Below, piece after piece: positions 5,319-6,058 of a stretch of 6,058 nt of DNA. The notes below the pieces were generated by a model. It did no database searches and was not told the origin of the DNA. It worked only from the letters and a program-made list of their open reading frames with translations. The DNA is from CAIPSZ01 sp038065015 (GTDB taxonomy: Bacteria > Patescibacteriota > Patescibacteriia > PEXW01), in NCBI GenBank assembly GCA_038065015.1, contig JBBTRU010000059.1, forward strand, positions 1-6,058, read 5' to 3'. The position numbers and the translations under genes were made by a program. How positions within the stretch are numbered: the stretch's first letter is position 1; the number at the start of each line of letters is the position of its first letter.

Positions 5319-5714
5319 CTACTTCTTCATCAACTCTACTTCCGCTTTCTGATAGTCAAACTTCACTTTGAATTGATCAAAGAATCCGATCTGGCCAACA
5401 ATGCCATGACCGAAGCGTGAAACGCCCGGCATAAAGCCAACCTCAGTTTGATATTCCCATCCGCCTAACAAAAGGGTTACCGGGTGGACGTAGTACACCT
5501 CTTGCACTCCAGTCACTCCAGCAACGTTTCTGGGTTCACCGCTCTCTAAATCAATGTTCAGTATTTCCGCAATCCCGGCATCAAAAATACAAAAATCAGC
5601 ACCGGAATCAACCAGCACTTCATACGGCACGGATGGCTGATTCTTGCTTTTTACCTCAATGCGAATTACAGGACGTAAAATGTCCTGCGGGTACTTCTTA
5701 TAGCTGAACTTCAT
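5319..5714 (-). CDS. Retropepsin-like aspartic protease domain protein
   Basis: Small single-domain protein, 131 aa, the length of a retroviral-type aspartic protease monomer. The active-site motif VLVDSGADFCIFD at residues 33-45 carries the catalytic Asp36-Ser-Gly-Ala, with Ser in place of the more usual Thr of DTGA. VAGVTGVQ (64-71) resembles the flap, and GHGIVGQIGFFDQFKVKFDYQKAEVEL (102-128) matches the second hydrophobic-glycine element and the C-terminal strands of the fold. Such proteins act as homodimers, each giving one Asp. There is no signal peptide or membrane helix, so it is probably cytoplasmic. Its ATG overlaps the stop of the DUF5678-type gene as ATGA, so the two are translationally coupled. 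No terminator follows before fic, whose own promoter lies in the gap. The substrate is unknown. Confidence 0.85.
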   Translation of the reverse strand: MKFSYKKYPQDILRPVIRIEVKSKNQPSVPYEVLVDSGADFCIFDAGIAEILNIDLESGEPRNVAGVTGVQEVYYVHPVTLLLGGWEYQTEVGFMPGVSRFGHGIVGQIGFFDQFKVKFDYQKAEVELMKK

Positions 5715-5908
5715 ACCCCCGAACCAACGTAGGTAACCATCTCATCAGGCATGCGCGTGAGCGTCGGCTTCATGTGCCCTTGCATTTGGGCTTTATCCCA
5801 AGCTTCCTTCGCAGTCTTGCCACTCGCAATGACGGTCTGCTCGTCATCTTGGAGAGCGACCCAAAGGCCTTTGTACTTCTGGTAAATTTTTGTCCAGTCA
5901 ATTGCCAT
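5711..5908 (-). CDS. DUF5678-like small protein
   Basis: Cytoplasmic 65-aa protein of unknown function. DWTKIYQKYKGLWVALQDDEQTVIASGKTAKEAWDKAQ (residues 4-41) carries the pattern I associate with DUF5678: a 'y.GkWvAl..de..Via.G.t..eA...A' strand-strand-helix unit, then KPTLTRMPDEMVTYVG (47-62). It overlaps the retropepsin-like gene by 4 bp, and I recall this gene pair recurring in Patescibacteria and other bacteria, so the two products probably act together; the small protein could be a partner or substrate of the protease (inference). The ATG at 5908 is the start: no longer in-frame start with a ribosome site is seen. There is no Shine-Dalgarno (the preceding bases are CTTTTTCT), while a TTGACA-type promoter places transcription start at the ATG itself, suggesting a leaderless mRNA. 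Confidence 0.82.
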   Translation of the reverse strand: MAIDWTKIYQKYKGLWVALQDDEQTVIASGKTAKEAWDKAQMQGHMKPTLTRMPDEMVTYVGSGV

Positions 5909-5914
5909 AGAAAA

Positions 5915-5942
5915 AGCTTAGCATTTATGAGGTTTTTGTCAA
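5915..5942 (-). promoter_or_regulatory. Candidate leaderless promoter of the DUF5678-retropepsin pair
   Basis: On the minus strand, TTGACA (5937-5942), a 16-bp spacer and TAAGCT (5915-5920) preceded by TGC form a perfect -35 with a weak but TG-extended -10. The -10 ends 6 nt before the ATG, so the transcript would begin at the start codon. The -10 match (3 of 6) is the weak point. Confidence 0.5.
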
Positions 5943-5957
5943 TTTCCCCACCCCCCG

Positions 5958-5980
5958 CCTGTCCCGAGCCCGTCGAGGGG
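5958..5980. repeat. GC-rich interspersed repeat (encodes CPEPVEG in one frame)
   Basis: The 23 bases at 5958-5980 start CCTGTCCCGAGCCCGTCGAG and end in GGG. The reverse complement resembles, from memory, the widespread interspersed repeat of the CCCTTCGACAAGCTCAGGACAGG kind (copies of which give spurious 'CPELVEG' peptides in predicted proteins). It differs at four positions, all transitions toward G or C. It is flanked by C-rich (5946-5959) and G-rich (5977-5997) tracts that could pair in a larger stem or form G-quadruplexes. Only one copy is present here. Confidence 0.5.
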
Positions 5981-6006
5981 CCCGCAGAGGGGGGGGGCGA
6001 TAAGGA

Positions 6007-6033
6007 TGCACAAGATGAGATACATCGTGTGCA
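6007..6033. repeat. Imperfect 11-bp inverted repeat near the right edge
   Basis: TGCACAAGATG (6007-6017) and CATCGTGTGCA (6023-6033) are complementary except at one position, around a 5-nt loop AGATA. There is no T-tract on either side, so it is not an obvious terminator. It may belong to regulation of a gene beyond the right edge. Confidence 0.6.
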
Positions 6034-6058
6034 GTTTGAAGTATCGAAAGCGGGGTAG

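Noticed and set aside
5774..6058. Plus-strand frame across the right end of the window
   Set aside because: It is antisense to the DUF5678 gene and its tail reads through the GC-rich repeat to give the spurious CPEPVEG peptide; no protein-like pattern is seen.

Overview
The window reads as a piece of a bacterial chromosome, most likely from a member of the Candidate Phyla Radiation (Patescibacteria). That placement is an inference from gene content: a DUF3467 protein, a DUF5678-type protein overlapping a small retropepsin-like protein, and a protein with an 'EGNxGA ... IYG ... DVCG ... AVLRA' pattern that I associate from memory with uncharacterised proteins of that group. No rRNA or tRNA gene is present to test it. 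Codons and GC content look moderate and even across the window, with no phage or transposase gene.

Layout. (1) Positions 1-1963, minus strand: a tightly packed three-gene operon, DUF3467 -> polytopic membrane protein -> dnaJ. The first two genes overlap by 4 bp, the next gap is 5 bp, and dnaJ runs off the left edge just as its zinc-finger region begins. (2) Positions 1964-2126: a divergent intergenic region with a perfect 17-bp inverted repeat set between candidate promoters for the leftward operon and a rightward small gene. (3) Positions 2127-2489, plus strand: an unrecognised 98-aa protein with a strong Shine-Dalgarno site and a clear rho-independent terminator. (4) Positions 2551-4228, plus strand: an exported HupE/UreJ-like membrane protein, then a 161-aa uncharacterised protein with its own promoter and ribosome site. 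A bidirectional terminator (4251-4283) separates these from convergent genes. (5) Positions 4323-5240, minus strand: a class II Fic protein (AMP-transferase fold) with an N-terminal helix-turn-helix, whose promoter is covered by two copies of a palindromic operator. (6) Positions 5319-5908, minus strand: a two-gene unit, DUF5678-like protein followed by a retropepsin-like aspartic protease domain, overlapping by 4 bp. (7) Positions 5909-6058: a promoter, a GC-rich interspersed repeat and an imperfect hairpin.

The most interesting signals are regulatory. The Fic gene looks autoregulated by its own DNA-binding domain through two 27-bp-spaced palindromes. Several genes (fic, the DUF5678 gene and perhaps hupE) have a -10 element only 6-8 nt before the ATG and no Shine-Dalgarno site at that ATG, which suggests leaderless transcripts, while other genes in the same window have good Shine-Dalgarno sites. 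The long inverted repeat at 2009-2050 lies outside both predicted transcripts and so probably acts as DNA, for example as an operator. No clearly new defence or mobile system is visible; the dnaJ/membrane-protein operon and the DUF5678/retropepsin pair are the best candidates for unexplained functional units.
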